From Spirochaetales bacterium (GTDB lineage: Bacteria > Spirochaetota > Spirochaetia > SPDA01), in NCBI GenBank assembly GCA_004525155.1, contig SPDA01000178.1, positions 1 through 5,496 of the forward strand: a stretch of DNA of 5,496 nt. The letters run 5' to 3'. A program made the position numbers and the translations under genes. Of the stretch, positions 4,742 through 5,496 are shown piece by piece (the stretch's first letter is position 1; the number at the start of each line of letters is the position of its first letter). The notes under the pieces were generated by a model. The model was not told the DNA's origin and did not search any database. It was given only the letters and a program-made list of their open reading frames with translations.

Positions 4742-5496
4742 TTACGTTTTTAGAAGCCGCCTGATTATATTTTCAGCACCATTATATATCCCGGATTTGT
4801 AATTGTTAACTATGCAGGAAGTCATCATCCGGAGGATATCGTCCTGCCCCATGACGGCAGCCAGTGTCTTTTTTATGCGTGCCGGGGAGGAAAGCTCGGG
4901 AGTGCCGTCGCCGAGTTCCGCGGAACGGATGGCGCTCCAGGCCTCATGCGCTCCCAATCGCTTGATATTGATTTTCGGCACCGGATAGAAGGCAAGTTCC
5001 CCGGGTTTGGTGACGAGGAAATCACACCAGCGTATGAGGAGGTTCGTGGTAAACACGGCGGGCACGAGGCCGTCATGAACCCATACATGAATTCCCTCGA
5101 AATCGTCCGGCGGAGCATCGCGGAATAGGGACAGGGTTTCTTCCCAGTCTGAATGGACCCGCAGCAGTTTCTCTGCGCCGCTGTCGTGCCTGGTAAGTGC
5201 GAAGCGGATTCTCCGCCATGTTTCTCCATGCTCACCGCAGTTAAGGGCGATAACGGCCCTGCCTTTTTTTACGTAGGGAAGCAGCTGCCGGAGAATGAAA
5301 ACCGCCAGGTCTTCCTGGGCCCCGGCTCCCCCGAGGGAGAGGAGAAAACGCCTCGGTTCCTTATTCCCGCTGCGGTCGGTCCTGGCGGTGCAGTCGGCCT
5401 GAAGATTGCCGAGAACGAGTCTGTCCACGAAATGACCCGCAAGAAGCAGGTCCGCCCCCGGAATAGGCTCCGCCTCCTTCCGCCGGCCGCCCATGC
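4742..5496 (-). CDS. Protein of unknown function, possibly GT-B glycosyltransferase-like (5' end outside window)
   Basis: About 250 residues are visible, ending at TAA 4744-4742. The first Met in view (codon ending at 5494) is within two bases of the edge and is probably internal, so the gene most likely starts beyond the window. Numbered from that Met, FLLSLGGAGAQEDL (50-63) resembles the first strand and glycine loop of a GT-B C-terminal Rossmann domain. After a middle part ending HVWVHDGL (136-143), the run CDFLVTKPGELAFYPVPKIN (157-176), then RLGAHEAW and AELGDGTPE, resembles the MurG/GT28 pattern: a 'hidden-donor' loop, a conserved Pro, then a later short helix. That would make it a nucleotide-sugar transferase of some kind, but donor-contacting residues cannot be assigned and the acceptor half is missing. 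No membrane segment is visible in this part. It precedes the PC4-type gene by 47 bp in the same orientation. The reading frame is secure; the function is a tentative inference. Confidence 0.75.
   Translation of the reverse strand, partial: MGGRRKEAEPIPGADLLLAGHFVDRLVLGNLQADCTARTDRSGNKEPRRFLLSLGGAGAQEDLAVFILRQLLPYVKKGRAVIALNCGEHGETWRRIRFALTRHDSGAEKLLRVHSDWEETLSLFRDAPPDDFEGIHVWVHDGLVPAVFTTNLLIRWCDFLVTKPGELAFYPVPKINIKRLGAHEAWSAIRSAELGDGTPELSSPARIKKTLAAVMGQDDILRMMTSCIVNNYKSGIYNGAENIIRRLLKT

Noticed and set aside
4873..5235. A 120-codon minus-strand frame within the GT-B-like gene
   Set aside because: It is in an alternative frame of the same strand, rich in Pro, Ser and Arg, with no coherent motif, whereas the main frame shows domain-like structure throughout.

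Overview
The window looks like ordinary chromosomal DNA from a bacterium of mid GC content, roughly half G+C in the genes with markedly AT-rich gaps. The gene set is a secreted-type isoaspartyl methyltransferase, a soluble PAS/HD-GYP protein, a DeoR regulator, an exported all-beta-looking protein and a bacterial PC4-type protein. This would fit a spirochaete or another free-living diderm, but that placement is a weak impression and no marker gene here settles it. There are seven protein-coding genes (two cut by the window edges), and no tRNA, rRNA, CRISPR array or mobile element was seen.

Left part (1-1030, + strand). The tail of a TPR-like protein ends at 205. It is followed by a protein-L-isoaspartate O-methyltransferase whose catalytic core is preceded by a signal peptide and a linker, which suggests protein repair outside the cytoplasm. 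A strong-looking sigma70-type promoter (TTGACC-N17-TACAAT) sits just before its ATG, so close that the mRNA may be leaderless.

Middle part (1031-2730). After an AT-rich gap carrying a likely promoter comes a cytoplasmic signalling protein with an N-terminal possibly GAF-like region, a PAS domain, a coiled-coil linker and a C-terminal HD-GYP phosphodiesterase domain with its signature residues intact. It probably senses something inside the cell and lowers cyclic-di-GMP.

Right-middle part (2731-4440). A DeoR-family repressor (- strand) converges on the HD-GYP gene. It is divergent from a gene for an exported protein of unknown function (+ strand). The 134-bp very AT-rich gap between them holds a good promoter and Shine-Dalgarno sequence for the exported protein, plus TATGAT/GTATCA repeats that could be operators. 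The simplest reading is that the regulator controls itself and the exported protein in response to a phosphorylated sugar-like ligand. A hairpin terminator follows the exported-protein gene.

Right part (4431-5496, - strand). An apparent two-gene operon runs toward the middle: a 5'-truncated protein with a C-terminal half reminiscent of GT-B (MurG/GT28-like) glycosyltransferases, then a small PC4-family single-stranded-DNA-binding protein with a strong ribosome binding site.

No clearly new system was found. The best leads are the exported methyltransferase with a possibly leaderless message, the regulator/exported-protein pair with its putative operators, and the unassigned GT-B-like gene coupled to a PC4 protein.
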